Of a stretch of 61,162 nucleotides of DNA, positions 8,197 to 16,912 are shown one piece after another. The notes under the pieces were generated by a model. That model searched no databases. It was not told the origin of the DNA and worked only from the letters and a program-made list of their open reading frames with translations. The stretch's first letter is position 1, and each line of letters begins with the position of its first letter. The DNA is from Collinsella sp. (lineage in GTDB: Bacteria; Actinomycetota; Coriobacteriia; Coriobacteriales; Coriobacteriaceae). The DNA lies in contig JAIIWC010000001.1 of assembly GCA_022745215.1 (NCBI GenBank), positions 1 through 61,162 of the forward strand. The letters are read 5' to 3'. The translations under genes were made by a program, and so were the position numbers.

Positions 8197-9501
8197 CTAA
8201 TGCCGGGTGCGCGTCCTCACCAAACGTACCAATGTGAGCGCAAAGCCCACGGTAGCAACGGCCATCAGCACGTAGAATACCAAACGGAAGCCAAAGAGGA
8301 ACACATCCGGACGGCCCGCCACATAGCTCGTGACCGTCTTACCCATTACCGCGCTCGTCTGTCCATACAGGATGCGCGACGCCGCCGTAATACCCAGCGC
8401 TATGCCCGCATAGCGCGCCAAGCTGCTCAAGCTGCCCGCAAAGCCAAGCGCCTCACGCGGAGCCGAACCCATATACAGCGAATTATTGGGACTCTGGAAG
8501 ATCGACGTGCCGCACGACATAAACGCGACGCAGCACACGATCATCAAGATGGAAGAGTGCTCGTCAAGCGTGCTCACCGCAAAGAGACCGCACACGTACA
8601 CGCCCAGGCCAACGGCCGTGGGCGCTTCACAACCAACACGGTCGGACACCGAGCCCGAAAGCGGGCCCACAAAGGCATTCACGACCGGCATCGCCAAAAA
8701 CAACAGGCCGGAGATATCGGAGCTAAAGCCGCGGGCATCCTGAAAGTAGAACGGCAGCACAAACTCGGAGGCACCGATACCCACGAACACGATAAGCATG
8801 CAAGCCAGGTTAATCGTGAAAGCCGAGCTCGCAAAGCAGCGACGCGCCGCCTCTGTCAACGGCATAGGGCGTTCGCCAGCCTCCGGCTTGACATGCGGCA
8901 GCGTGTAGAGTCCCACGATAAACGAGATGACGCCAATGGGAAGGTTGATGAGGAAGATGCTCTCCCAGGGAAAACTTGCCACGAGTACGCCGCCGAGCAC
9001 GGGGCCGCACATCATGCCAAGAGCCACAAAGGTCGCCAGAATGCCCATGGCACGACCGCGCTCACGCGCCGGAAACGACTCGGTGATGATGCCCATATTG
9101 TTGGCCATCGCGGCGGCACAGCCAATGCCCTGCACGATACGCGCCAAGATAAGCACCTCGAGCGAAGCCGAAAGCCCGCAAAGCAGCGAGCCACCCGTAA
9201 AGACGATCACACCAAGCTGGAACACATTCACCTTGCCGCGCACATCGCCCAAGCGGCCAAACGGCAGCATGGCGACGCACGTCGCGAGCAGATACGCCGA
9301 GCTCACGAGCTGAATGCGGTCGAGACCCACACCCAGCTCCTTTTGCATCACCGGAAGCGCCACCGTCACGATGCTCGCATCCAGACACGCCATAAAGGTC
9401 ATGACGAGCACGGTGAACAGAATCGCCCATTTATTCTTACCGTGGGTGTCGCCCTCCAGGGCAATGTGTTCGCGGCGCAGCTGCTCGGCAGTTTTCTCCA
9501 T
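8197..9501 (-). CDS. MFS transporter, DHA2-like drug:proton antiporter family
   Basis: Predicted proton-driven efflux protein of the major facilitator superfamily, 434 residues. ATG 9501 (MEKTAEQLRREH) follows AAAGGA with a five-base gap. After a hydrophilic N-terminus, the first helix carries the family motif LDASIVTVALPVMQKEL at about residues 40-56. The loop motif FGRLGDVRGKVN (motif A) follows at about 85-96, and GxxxGPxxGG appears as GMMCGPVLGGVL (motif C, about 155-166). Motif C is typical of exporters. The pattern fits the EmrB/QacA group, though the protein is shorter than most 14-helix members. Substrate is unknown. It lies downstream of the sulfhydrylase gene, separated by a terminator. 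Confidence 0.87.
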   Translation of the reverse strand: MEKTAEQLRREHIALEGDTHGKNKWAILFTVLVMTFMACLDASIVTVALPVMQKELGVGLDRIQLVSSAYLLATCVAMLPFGRLGDVRGKVNVFQLGVIVFTGGSLLCGLSASLEVLILARIVQGIGCAAAMANNMGIITESFPARERGRAMGILATFVALGMMCGPVLGGVLVASFPWESIFLINLPIGVISFIVGLYTLPHVKPEAGERPMPLTEAARRCFASSAFTINLACMLIVFVGIGASEFVLPFYFQDARGFSSDISGLLFLAMPVVNAFVGPLSGSVSDRVGCEAPTAVGLGVYVCGLFAVSTLDEHSSILMIVCCVAFMSCGTSIFQSPNNSLYMGSAPREALGFAGSLSSLARYAGIALGITAASRILYGQTSAVMGKTVTSYVAGRPDVFLFGFRLVFYVLMAVATVGFALTLVRLVRTRTRH

Positions 9502-9525
9502 ATATATCCTTTCTATCGTGCAACG

Positions 9526-9573
9526 CAAAAACGGGACCCCCATCGCCTACAAACGGTCACGATCGGGGTCCCG
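9526..9573 (-). terminator. Terminator after the O-acetylhomoserine sulfhydrylase gene
   Basis: Minus-strand hairpin CGGGACCCC...GGGGTCCCG, extended by CGATC/CATCG pairing, then TTTTTGC. It separates this gene from the downstream MFS gene. Confidence 0.8.
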
Positions 9574-9642
9574 CCTACGGAATCGGAACTATGAGGACGT
9601 CGTCAGCCGAAAAGCCGTCCCACGCCTCGCACGCACGCTAGC

Positions 9643-10926
9643 CTAGCACTGCGCGAGCGCCTGCTCAAGGTCGGCAATCAGATCGGCCGTGTCCTCAAGG
9701 CCGCACGACAGGCGCACCATATCGGCGGAGATACCGCAGGCAATGAGCTCCTCATCGTTCATCTGGCGATGCGTGGCGTTTGCCGGATGCAGGCAGCAGG
9801 TGCGCGCATCGGCTACATGCGTGGCAATCTGGGCGAGCTTGAGGCTCTTCATAAAGGTCTCGGCCGCCGCACGACCACCGGTAAAGCCAAAGCTCACAAC
9901 GCCGCACGTACCGTTGGGCATGTACTTCTGAGCCATGTCGTAGTATTTGTCGCCTTCCAGGCCCGGATAGCTCACAAAGCGCACCTTGGGGTGGCTCTGC
10001 AGGAACTTGGCGACCGCCAGTCCGTTCTCGCAATGACGCGGCATGCGCACGTGCAGGCTCTCGAGCGAGCTGTTCAGGAAGAACGCCGCCTGCGGGTTCT
10101 GCATGGGGCCAAGGTCGCGCATAAGCTGCGCGGTGGCCTTGGTGATAAAGGCGCCCTCGCGGCCGAACTTCTCGGCATAGGTCACGCCGTGATAGCTCTC
10201 GTCGGGCGTGGTGAGGCCCGGGAACTTGTCCGCATGGGCCATCCAGTCAAACTGACCGTGATCGACAATCACGCCGCCCAGGTAGGCCGCGTGACCATCC
10301 ATGTACTTGGTGGTGGAGTGCGTGACGATGTCGGCGCCCCACTCAAAGGGACGGCACATCACGGGCGTCGGGAAGGTATTGTCGACCATCAGCGGCACGC
10401 CGTGGTCATGCGCGGCCTTGGCAAAGCGCTCAATATCGAGCACGGCAAGGGCAGGGTTGGCGATCGTCTCGCCAAAGACGAGCTTGGTATTGGGCTCAAA
10501 GGCTGCCTCCAGCTCCTCATCGGTGCAGTCGGGGGCGACGAACGTGCAAGTCACGCCCATGCGGCCCATGGTGTGGGCGAGCAGGTTATACGTACCGCCG
10601 TAGATAGCAGAGCTCGCGACCACGTGATCACCGGCACCGGCCACGTTAAAGATCGCGAGGAAGTTCGCAGCCATGCCCGAGCTCGTGAGCATCGCTGCGG
10701 TACCGCCCTCCATCTCGCAAATCTTGGCAGCAACCAGGTCACACGTGGGATTCTGCAGACGGCTGTAGAAGTAGCCCGACTCCTCCAGGTCAAACAGCTT
10801 GCCCATGTGCTCGGACGTGTCATACTTCCACGTGGTGGACTGGTAGATGGGCACCTGGCGCGGCTCCGCATCGCCCGGATGATAGCCGCCCTGAACGCAC
10901 GTGGTACCGATAGTCTGCTCGCACAT
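9643..10926 (-). CDS. O-acetylhomoserine sulfhydrylase / Cys-Met metabolism PLP enzyme
   Basis: PLP-dependent enzyme of the Cys/Met metabolism family, most like O-acetylhomoserine sulfhydrylase (MetY), which makes homocysteine from O-acetylhomoserine and sulfide. I chose ATG 10926 (MCEQTIGTTCVQGG), six bases after AAGGGAG, over the TTG at 10932, which has no spacing. The 427 residues show the family pattern: PIYQSTTWKYD, GYFYSRLQNPT (YSR phosphate contact), a TSSGMAA turn, and the PLP lysine within THSTTKYMDGHA at about residue 210. The insertion before GREGAFITKATAQLMRDLG is typical of MetY and separates it from cystathionine lyases. Methionine gamma-lyase activity cannot be ruled out. No S-box or cobalamin riboswitch is visible upstream. 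Confidence 0.85.
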   Translation of the reverse strand: MCEQTIGTTCVQGGYHPGDAEPRQVPIYQSTTWKYDTSEHMGKLFDLEESGYFYSRLQNPTCDLVAAKICEMEGGTAAMLTSSGMAANFLAIFNVAGAGDHVVASSAIYGGTYNLLAHTMGRMGVTCTFVAPDCTDEELEAAFEPNTKLVFGETIANPALAVLDIERFAKAAHDHGVPLMVDNTFPTPVMCRPFEWGADIVTHSTTKYMDGHAAYLGGVIVDHGQFDWMAHADKFPGLTTPDESYHGVTYAEKFGREGAFITKATAQLMRDLGPMQNPQAAFFLNSSLESLHVRMPRHCENGLAVAKFLQSHPKVRFVSYPGLEGDKYYDMAQKYMPNGTCGVVSFGFTGGRAAAETFMKSLKLAQIATHVADARTCCLHPANATHRQMNDEELIACGISADMVRLSCGLEDTADLIADLEQALAQC

Positions 10927-11015
10927 ATCCAACTCCCTTACTTGGGTTTTGTTTTTATCCGGTTCACGATACCGCTACCCCGTACCCCTCTCAACCCATC
11001 CCGCCGATAGGTTAT

Positions 11016-11054
11016 GGGACAAATTAATCAGGTTTATTTGTCCCAAATCTTAAG
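11016..11054. repeat. 39-nt repeat GGGACAAA...TTTGTCCC, copy 1
   Basis: Begins GGGACAAATTAATCAG and ends TTTGTCCC followed by AAATCTTAAG, with 8-bp inverted arms. A second copy at 23351-23389 is identical except for the few loop bases. It lies between divergent genes. Confidence 0.8.
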
Positions 11055-11160
11055 AAAGTGTTCGATGGCGAAAAACAATGAGACATGCACCGCGGTCTCG
11101 ATAAGCGAATGCGCCGGCAAGGTTACCATAGGCGGGTACACCGTGACCAAGGAGACAACG

Positions 11161-11607
11161 ATGAAGCAAATCGATACAGCCCAGCTCGACATCACCGCCT
11201 GCCAGGCTCAGGCTGCCGAATACCACGCCCGCGGCTTTAACTGCGCACAGGCAGTTGTTTGCACGCTCGCGCCCGCCGTGGGGCTCGACCCCCAGATCGC
11301 CTTTACCCTCACCGAGGGCTTTGGCGCCGGCATGGGCGGCATGACCGAGACCTGCGGCGCCATCTCGGGCGCCGTGGCCATCATGGGCTTTGTGATGAGC
11401 GACGGTATGGAAAACCCCAAGACCAAGGGCCAGACCTACAAGCTGTCGCGCGAGATCGCCAAACGTTTTGGCGAGAAGAACACGACGACCGTCTGCGGCA
11501 CGCTCAAGGGCATCGGCTCGGACCAGGGTCCGCTCCGCAGCTGCCCCGGCTGCATCGACGACGCCGTCGAGATCGCCTGCGATGTGCTAAAGCAGCTCGC
11601 CGAGTAA
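11161..11607 (+). CDS. C_GCAxxG_C_C family protein
   Basis: Small cysteine-rich protein of the C_GCAxxG_C_C family, found mainly in anaerobes and thought to be a redox or metal-binding protein; its biochemical role is not established. The start ATG 11161 (MKQIDTAQLD) follows AAGGAGACAACG; longer in-frame extensions run into the 39-nt repeat and lack a binding site. Visible motif pieces are GFNCAQAVVC at about residues 25-34, TCGAISGAVAIMG at about 63-75, CGTLKG, and the terminal pair in RSCPGCIDDAVEIAC. The 148-residue length is typical. It is read divergently from the sulfhydrylase gene, about 230 bases away. Confidence 0.85.
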   Translation: MKQIDTAQLDITACQAQAAEYHARGFNCAQAVVCTLAPAVGLDPQIAFTLTEGFGAGMGGMTETCGAISGAVAIMGFVMSDGMENPKTKGQTYKLSREIAKRFGEKNTTTVCGTLKGIGSDQGPLRSCPGCIDDAVEIACDVLKQLAE

Positions 11608-11623
11608 ACGGCAGCAACATAAA

Positions 11624-11672
11624 ACGACGGCCGGCGCGCTTGGGATCCATCCAAAAGCACGCCGGCCGTCGT
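11624..11672. terminator. Strong 13-bp hairpin between convergent genes
   Basis: Perfect arms ACGACGGCCGGCG and complement. On the minus strand it is followed by TTTTATG, so it terminates the yigZ-like gene; on the plus strand it follows the C_GCAxxG gene but has only a weak T-tract. Confidence 0.8.
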
Positions 11673-11674
11673 CG

Positions 11675-12310
11675 TTAGAACTCGGCAAATTCGGGAGCGC
11701 CGACCTCGATCTCCTCGCGCCCCGCCATAAGCTCGCGCATCTTAGCGCAAAACGACTCCTGCTCCCCCGCCTTAAACACCAAATGAAGTGTCACGGCATC
11801 CGCGTACTCGGTATCCGCAACCTTGGCACCCGAATCCTGCGCCAAGCGAAGCACCTGCTCGTATTGCGGATAGGCCACACGCACATCAACCGGCACGACG
11901 CTCGTCATCTCAACGATCTGCCCGGCCTCCTGAGCCGCAGCCACCGCCGCCTGCGTCGCCGCGGTATAGGCGCGCACCAAGCCACCAGGCCCCAACAGCG
12001 TGCCACCAAAATAGCGCGTCACTACGCAGCAAACATTTTTGAGCCCCGCACCGCGCAGCACCTCGAGCGTCGGCATGCCGCTCGTACGGCTCGGCTCACC
12101 ATCATCGCTCTGGCGCTCACGTCCATCGACCAAAATCCACGCGGGAACATTGTGTCGAGCGTCGTAATGACGCTTGCGAATCATCTCGATAAAGGCATTC
12201 GCCTCATCCTCAGACTCAATATGGACCAGCTGAGCAATAAACCGGCTCTTGCGATCCACAAACTCGCCCGAAGCCTCAATATTCGATTGCAAAGTAAAAT
12301 AGCTGTCCAA
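11675..12310 (-). CDS. YigZ/IMPACT family protein
   Basis: Member of the YigZ/IMPACT (UPF0029) family. The eukaryotic relative regulates Gcn2 kinase; the bacterial function is not settled. The protein begins at one of two adjacent TTG codons (12313 or 12310); 12310 is better spaced from GAGGGG. The N-terminal domain contains GEFVDRKSRFIAQLVHI, the conserved DDGEPSRTSGMPTLEVL at about residues 69-85, and VVTRYFGGTLLGPGGLVRAYT at about 97-117, with gaps from the family consensus only in detail. A C-terminal DUF1949-like domain follows. The 211-residue length is normal. It lies just after the RNase P RNA gene in the same direction. Confidence 0.88.
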   Translation of the reverse strand: MDSYFTLQSNIEASGEFVDRKSRFIAQLVHIESEDEANAFIEMIRKRHYDARHNVPAWILVDGRERQSDDGEPSRTSGMPTLEVLRGAGLKNVCCVVTRYFGGTLLGPGGLVRAYTAATQAAVAAAQEAGQIVEMTSVVPVDVRVAYPQYEQVLRLAQDSGAKVADTEYADAVTLHLVFKAGEQESFCAKMRELMAGREEIEVGAPEFAEF

Positions 12311-12395
12311 CAAAGCCCCTCAATCACAAGCAAAGCAATAAACAGCCTCAATAATACGGCAAACACCATATCGATTGTCAGGGTAACAAAAATGC

Positions 12396-12754
12396 CAAGT
12401 GGGCCTATAAGCCGGGTTCTGTCGTGAACGGTCATTTATCTTGTCTGCACGTTACCGCGCAGCTCCACGCACGCTACCCGAACGCGGACCGGGCCGGCCC
12501 ATAGCGTTCCTATTCGCGCTTGCTCCGGATGGGGCTTGCCAAGCCGCCGTGTTGCCACGACGCTGGTGGTCTCTTACACCACCGTTTCAGCTTTTCCCTT
12601 TACGCCTTGCGGCGCAGGTGGGAGTCTTCTTTTCTGCGGCGCTTTCCGTCGGATCACTCCGCCCGGCCGTTAGCCGGCATCCCGCCCTCTGGAGCCCGGA
12701 CTTTCCTCACGCGTGCTGCAAGCAGCACATCGCGCGACCGTCTGGCCCACTCAG
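12396..12754 (-). ncRNA. rnpB: RNase P RNA, bacterial class A
   Basis: Catalytic RNA that trims the 5' leader of tRNA precursors. On the minus strand the 5' region carries the conserved GAGGAAAGTCCGGGCTCC block (about 12705-12688). The 3' region ends with ACAGAACCCGGCTTATAGG, the diagnostic P4 partner and tail. The outer helix P1 forms between AGTGGGCC near 12752 and GGCCCACT near 12400. Internal segments such as GCTGAAACGGTGGTGTAAGAG also match. The class A pattern fits a high-GC actinobacterium. Ends are accurate to a few bases. A TACACT-like -10 lies upstream around 12765. Confidence 0.95.
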
Positions 12755-13077
12755 CAGTGCAAGAGTGTAACACACCGTTGCCGCAGGCAACGGCACAACA
12801 CAAGCGCTCGCACGATAAACCAAGAACCGCCCATGCGCTACAATAGTCCCGTCGATGGGCAACGTCGTCAGTCGAGACACGACCGCGCTCCGCACCCCTC
12901 CGTCTACTCGGTGTGTTCCCGCCTCCACCCCGAGGCGGGATGTCGGCATTTTTCATGCACCGACAACCAAATAGCCTGTGGACAGCCCGGGCAGCATCAC
13001 GCACCTCAGCAGCAAATGCAAAAAGGGACCCGTCCATTGCGGACGGATCCCTTAAAACAAGTGATCGTCAAACCGAT
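12755..13077. other. Intergenic region between rnpB and rpsA
   Basis: Holds a perfect 8-bp inverted repeat, CCGTTGCC-GCA-GGCAACGG at 12775-12793, over the presumed rnpB promoter. It also holds a GC-rich hairpin CCCGCCTC...GAGGCGGG at about 12928-12950 and the rpsA terminator (13019-13053). I see no convincing gene. Confidence 0.6.
13019..13053 (-). terminator. rpsA terminator
   Basis: Minus-strand hairpin AAGGGATCCGTCC...GGACGGGTCCCTT followed by TTTTGC, 25 bases after the rpsA stop. Confidence 0.88.
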
Positions 13078-14244
13078 TTACTCGGCGTCGGTCTCCTCGT
13101 CCTTCTTCTCGGAAGGCAGCGGGGTAACCTCGATCTCGACGCCCAGAGTCTCAGCAGCAGACTTCATGGACAGGGAGATACGACGACGGTCGAGGTCGAT
13201 CTCCATGACCTTGACCTGAACCTTGTCGCCCACGTGGGTGACCTGAGAAGGCTGGTCGACGTGCTTGTTGGCCATCTCGGAGATGTGCACCAGGCCCTCG
13301 ATGCCCTCGCCCAGGTCGACGAAAGCGCCGAACGGGACAAGCTTGGTCACAGTGCCCTCGACGATAGCGCCGACGGGGTACTTCTTGACCAGTGCGCGCC
13401 ACGGATCCTCGGTGGTCTGCTTGAGACCCAGGGAGATGCGCTCGCGGTTGAGATCGACGTCGAGAACCTCGACCTCGACCTCCTGGCCGACCTTGACAAC
13501 CTCGGAAGGATGGTTGACGTGGTTCCAGGAGAGCTCGGAGATGTGGATGAGGCCGTCGATACCGCCGAGGTCGACGAAGGCGCCGAAGTCGACGATGGAG
13601 GAAACGGTGCCCTGGAGACGCATGCCAGACTTGAGCTTGGACAGGATCTCAGAGCGCTCGGCCTTACGGGACTCCTCGAGCACGACGCGACGGGAGAGGA
13701 CAACGTTGTTGCGGTTGCGGTCCATCTCGATGACGCGAGCCTCGATGCGGGTGCCCATGTAGGAGGTGAGGTCCTTGACACGACGGAGGTCGACGAGGGA
13801 AGCGGGCAGGAAGCCACGCAGGCCGATGTCGAGAATCAGGCCGCCCTTGACAACCTCGATAACCTCGCCCTCGACGTTCTCGCCGGAGTTGAACTTCTCC
13901 TCGATGCGGTTCCAAGCACGCTCGTACTCGGCACGCTTCTTGGACAGGACCAGACGACCGTCCTTGTCCTCCTTCTGGAGAACCAGAGCCTCGATGGGAT
14001 CACCGAGTGCAACGATGTCTGCAGGGTTAGCGTCCTTGCGGATGGACAGCTCGCGGACCGGGATAACGCCCTCGGACTTGAATCCGATGTCAACGAGCAC
14101 CTCGTCATGCTCGATCTTAACGACAGTGCCGTTAACGAGATCGCCCTCATCAAAGTCGGTAATCGTACCGTCGATGAGGTTGTTCATCTCCTCCTCGTTG
14201 ACATCGTCAAGAGAGAAAATGGACGAGTTCTGAATCTCACTCAA
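13078..14244 (-). CDS. rpsA: 30S ribosomal protein S1
   Basis: Ribosomal protein that binds mRNA leaders and unfolds them for initiation. The 388 residues contain four S1 RNA-binding domains at about 32-100, 118-186, 203-272 and 288-358. Domains 3 and 4 are strongest, with matching VDFGAFVDLGGIDGLIHISELSW and VPFGAFVDLGEGIEGLVHISEMA-type repeats. Proteobacterial S1 has six domains; four is usual in actinobacteria. The start is TTG 14244, seven bases after AAAGGGG; the first in-frame ATG is 19 codons in. A promoter at 14376-14404 would give a leader of about 125 nt, long enough for self-regulation, though none is shown. The C-terminus is acidic (EKKDEETDAE). Confidence 0.95.
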   Translation of the reverse strand: MSEIQNSSIFSLDDVNEEEMNNLIDGTITDFDEGDLVNGTVVKIEHDEVLVDIGFKSEGVIPVRELSIRKDANPADIVALGDPIEALVLQKEDKDGRLVLSKKRAEYERAWNRIEEKFNSGENVEGEVIEVVKGGLILDIGLRGFLPASLVDLRRVKDLTSYMGTRIEARVIEMDRNRNNVVLSRRVVLEESRKAERSEILSKLKSGMRLQGTVSSIVDFGAFVDLGGIDGLIHISELSWNHVNHPSEVVKVGQEVEVEVLDVDLNRERISLGLKQTTEDPWRALVKKYPVGAIVEGTVTKLVPFGAFVDLGEGIEGLVHISEMANKHVDQPSQVTHVGDKVQVKVMEIDLDRRRISLSMKSAAETLGVEIEVTPLPSEKKDEETDAE

Positions 14245-14559
14245 AGGTGGACCCCTTTCGAACTACGGGGCCCCGATTGCTAGGACCTACAGAAGGGTGC
14301 GACAAGCACACAACGTTTAGGAACACTCGGGAGCCGACAGATACTAATGTGACGCTTATGCAATCACGTTCGTATAGATTACGGGGAAATTGCTTCGATT
14401 TCAAGCGCGAACTGCGATTTTTTACTCGTATGGAGACTTTTTCGCAATCTTGTGGACGACCGTCTCCGTAAGTTGACGATAGGCCGTTAGGCATACGGCT
14501 TTGGGGTAAAGTATCCGGAACCAACGATTCTGGAACGTTATTTCGAGAAAGGCGCCCGC
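14245..14559. other. Intergenic region upstream of divergent rpsA and HAD genes
   Basis: Contains the rpsA leader and promoter, and on the other side the leader of the HAD gene. A TTGACG at 14473-14478 is a possible -35 for the plus strand without a clear -10. No ORF or RNA structure stands out. Confidence 0.5.
14376..14404 (-). promoter_or_regulatory. Promoter of rpsA
   Basis: Minus-strand TTGAAA (-35), 17-base spacer, TAATCT (-10). Predicted start of transcription is near 14369, about 125 bases before the TTG start codon. Confidence 0.65.
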
Positions 14560-15318
14560 GTGCTCAAAGCAGTCGTTTTCGATATGGACGAGACGCTTCT
14601 TAGCATCAACCTCAACGCGTTCATCCTTCGCTATTTTAAGGATGTCTCGTCGATGCTCGCGGATATCGGGCGCCGCAGCCGCGGTGGCACGATGGCACGC
14701 CTCGGCACCATCCTGGTCGACCTCAACGCCAACCGCCGAAGCGGCACGGACAACCGCACCAATCTTGAGTTTTACCGCACCGAGGTCGAGCGCAGGTGCG
14801 GCATCTGCCTCTCCGATCCTATCATCTACGAGGCATTTACCTACTACGATCGCGAAGTTCTTCCATACAAGAACGACGACGTCATCAACGCCCACGCCAT
14901 GCCGGGCGCACACGCCGCGCTTCAGGCCGTACAGGACGCAGGGCTGCGCTGCGCGCTCTTCACCAACCCCAGCTTTCCGCAGGGGGCCATCGAGTGCCGC
15001 ATGGGTTGGGGCGACCTGGCCGACGCCCCCTTTGAGCTCGTCACGCACATGGGAAACACCACCCGCTGCAAGCCCGATGCCACCTACTATCTAGAGCAGC
15101 TTCAGGTGATGGGGCTCGAGCCGCACGAGGTCCTTATGGTGGGCAACGACCCCAAGCGTGACTTCCCCAGCCCCGCCTGCGGCATTCAGACTGCCTATGT
15201 TGGTCAGGGAAAACCCGGCCGAGCCACCTGGCGCGGAACCATGGAAGACTTCGCCCGCGACTTCAACGCCGTAGTAGAAGCCTTCTACGAACACCAAGTA
15301 GCCGACGAGCTGTCATAG
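14560..15318 (+). CDS. HAD-superfamily hydrolase
   Basis: Phosphatase-like protein of the haloacid dehalogenase superfamily. It starts at GTG 14560, about seven bases after GAGAAAGG. Motif I is VVFDMDETLL at residues 5-14, with the nucleophile Asp8 and acid/base Asp10. Motif II is LFTNP at about residues 133-137, where N replaces the usual S or T plus G. The motif III lysine lies near KPDATYY, and motif IV is VLMVGNDPKRDF, with GND-type acidic residues, at about 199-210. The helical cap between motifs I and II is about 100 residues. Substrate is unknown; the fold resembles phosphoglycolate- or pyrimidine-type phosphatases. Confidence 0.85.
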   Translation: MLKAVVFDMDETLLSINLNAFILRYFKDVSSMLADIGRRSRGGTMARLGTILVDLNANRRSGTDNRTNLEFYRTEVERRCGICLSDPIIYEAFTYYDREVLPYKNDDVINAHAMPGAHAALQAVQDAGLRCALFTNPSFPQGAIECRMGWGDLADAPFELVTHMGNTTRCKPDATYYLEQLQVMGLEPHEVLMVGNDPKRDFPSPACGIQTAYVGQGKPGRATWRGTMEDFARDFNAVVEAFYEHQVADELS

Positions 15319-15368
15319 GACCCCTCGCTCCAAACAAAATAACACCGCAGGTTGAGCATAAGTCAGCG

Positions 15369-15468
15369 AAAACGCCCCTAAGCGCGCAATGTGCCTTGAA
15401 AGAGGAGGGCATAGGCCTTCTGGCCATGCCCGACGATTGAAAGGCAGATTGCCGTTTAGGGGCGTTTG
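15369..15468. repeat. 100-nt palindromic element after the HAD gene
   Basis: Outer arms AAAACGCCCCTAA and TTAGGGGCGTTT; second-level arms near CGCAATGTGCCTTGAAAG and TTGAAAGGCAGATTGCC; inner GGGCATAGGCC/GGCCATGCCC. The three levels stack into one long hairpin. No T-tract follows closely. Confidence 0.8.
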
Positions 15469-15482
15469 CAGCGTCGGCCGGT

Positions 15483-15504
15483 CCGCCGTTCGGCAGAACG
15501 GCGG
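15483..15504. repeat. 9-bp perfect hairpin before the cyuA stop
   Basis: CCGCCGTTC-N4-GAACGGCGG, between the large palindrome and the 3' end of cyuA. It may help end cyuA transcription, but T residues are lacking. Confidence 0.6.
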
Positions 15505-15518
15505 AACCTCAGGCGTAA

Positions 15519-16838
15519 CTAACACACCTGAGTTTTGCCGATCATGATGTTGAGGATCTCGACGTCGGTGTCCTTCATGCCCACGCGGCCCACGTAGCCC
15601 ATGCTGGCAATCGTCTGCTCGACGGTATCCTGGATCAAACCCTCGCCGGCACGGAAGCCACGCCCCTGCATGGCCATGTCATGTCCCAGAATCGCCGCAT
15701 CAACGGCAGCCGAAATCTTGGCGGCACAGCTCGCCTTGGCGCCATCGCACACGATACCGCCCACATTGCCGAGCGTATTGGAGACCGTCGCGCCAATCTG
15801 CTCGCGCGTGCCACCACACAGCCAGGTAATCGCGGCACCGGCACCGCACGCGGCGCAAATAGCACCGCAAAACGCCGAGAGCGCACCAATATAGCTCTTG
15901 ATATGCACGGCGATGAGATCGGACAGCATCACGGCGCGCACCAGGCGCTCGTGGTCGCAGCGCAGGTACTCGGCATACTCCATAACGGGCAAGGCGCAGG
16001 TAATGCCCTGATTGCCCGAGCCGCACACAATAGCGACCGGCAACGCACAGCCGTTCATGCGGGCATCGGACCCGGCGGCTGCACGGGCGCGGGCACGGCA
16101 GGCGACGTCATCGGCACGAGCGCCCAGCAGCGTGCGGCCAACCTCGGCGCCCCAAGCGTGCGCCAGACCCTCGTCGCTGATCGCGCCGTTTAGCTCAATC
16201 TGACGCTCAACGGCAGCGCGGGCGCCCTCGATGTCGCCGTCCTCGATAAAGTCGATGATGGACTCAATCGACATGGGCGTGTCGGCGTTATCTGCCGCTC
16301 GCTCGGCCACCACGCGCTCGGCGCAGGCGGCACACTCCCCCGCCGACTTGCCGCATACCGGAATACCGTCGAGCGTATGGCACGTGACATTGGTGTGGTG
16401 GTCGGTAATCTCGACGACCGCGGTATGGCCCCCGGCCGTGGCGGTCACCTTGATGTAGAGGTTGGGCACACCCTCGACAAGCGACACATCGCAGTAACCG
16501 GCATCGGCGAGGAGCTCGGTCACGCGAGCACGATCTTCGTCGTTAACGCTCTCGAGCACCTCGAGTGCGCTCTTGGCGTCACCGCCCACGGCACCCAGCA
16601 CGGCCGCAGCTTCAATACCGTGCATACCGCCCGAGTTGGGCACGGTCACGCTCTTAACGTTCTTGATTATGTTACCCGAGCAGGCAACATTCATATGATC
16701 GGGTTCGCAACCGAGCGTCTGGCTCGCCAGCGCCGCTGCATAGGCAACGGCAATGGGCTCGGTGCAGCCGAGTGCACAGACAAGCTCGCGGTTCAAAACA
16801 TCGCAAAACGCGGCATCACGGATGGAATCGGTAGGCAT
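15519..16838 (-). CDS. cyuA: L-cysteine desulfidase / serine dehydratase alpha-like (UPF0597, CyuA type)
   Basis: Cytoplasmic iron-sulfur enzyme family that breaks L-cysteine to pyruvate, ammonia and sulfide. ATG 16838 has AGGAG six bases upstream. The 439 residues match the UPF0597/YhaM family over full length: GCTEPIAVAYAAALA at about residues 24-38, the SGNIIKNVKSVTVPNSGG block at about 54-71, GSGNQGITCALPV near 271, and IVCDGAKASCAAKIS near 360. Conserved cysteines in CTEP, in CGAICAACG, and in CDGAKASC are probable cluster ligands. Sulfide made here could feed the sulfhydrylase encoded at 9.6-10.9 kb, but they are not linked in an operon. Serine dehydratase activity is a possible alternative. 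Confidence 0.87.
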   Translation of the reverse strand: MPTDSIRDAAFCDVLNRELVCALGCTEPIAVAYAAALASQTLGCEPDHMNVACSGNIIKNVKSVTVPNSGGMHGIEAAAVLGAVGGDAKSALEVLESVNDEDRARVTELLADAGYCDVSLVEGVPNLYIKVTATAGGHTAVVEITDHHTNVTCHTLDGIPVCGKSAGECAACAERVVAERAADNADTPMSIESIIDFIEDGDIEGARAAVERQIELNGAISDEGLAHAWGAEVGRTLLGARADDVACRARARAAAGSDARMNGCALPVAIVCGSGNQGITCALPVMEYAEYLRCDHERLVRAVMLSDLIAVHIKSYIGALSAFCGAICAACGAGAAITWLCGGTREQIGATVSNTLGNVGGIVCDGAKASCAAKISAAVDAAILGHDMAMQGRGFRAGEGLIQDTVEQTIASMGYVGRVGMKDTDVEILNIMIGKTQVC

Positions 16839-16892
16839 AGGTATCTCCTGCTTGCATAACGGGCTGGACTCTCAAAAAAGTTAGCTCCTTTA

Positions 16893-16912
16893 TTTGATAA
16901 CAATGCATCAAA
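16893..16912. promoter_or_regulatory. Inverted repeat upstream of cyuA
   Basis: TTTGAT-N8-ATCAAA, 55-75 bases before the cyuA start. It is placed where a regulator of cyuA or of the divergent rpiB could bind; weak evidence. Confidence 0.3.

Noticed and set aside
12928..12951. CCCGCCTC/GAGGCGGG hairpin as a terminator
   Set aside because: The nearest T-run is eight or more bases away and no gene ends here; noted only as part of the intergenic region.
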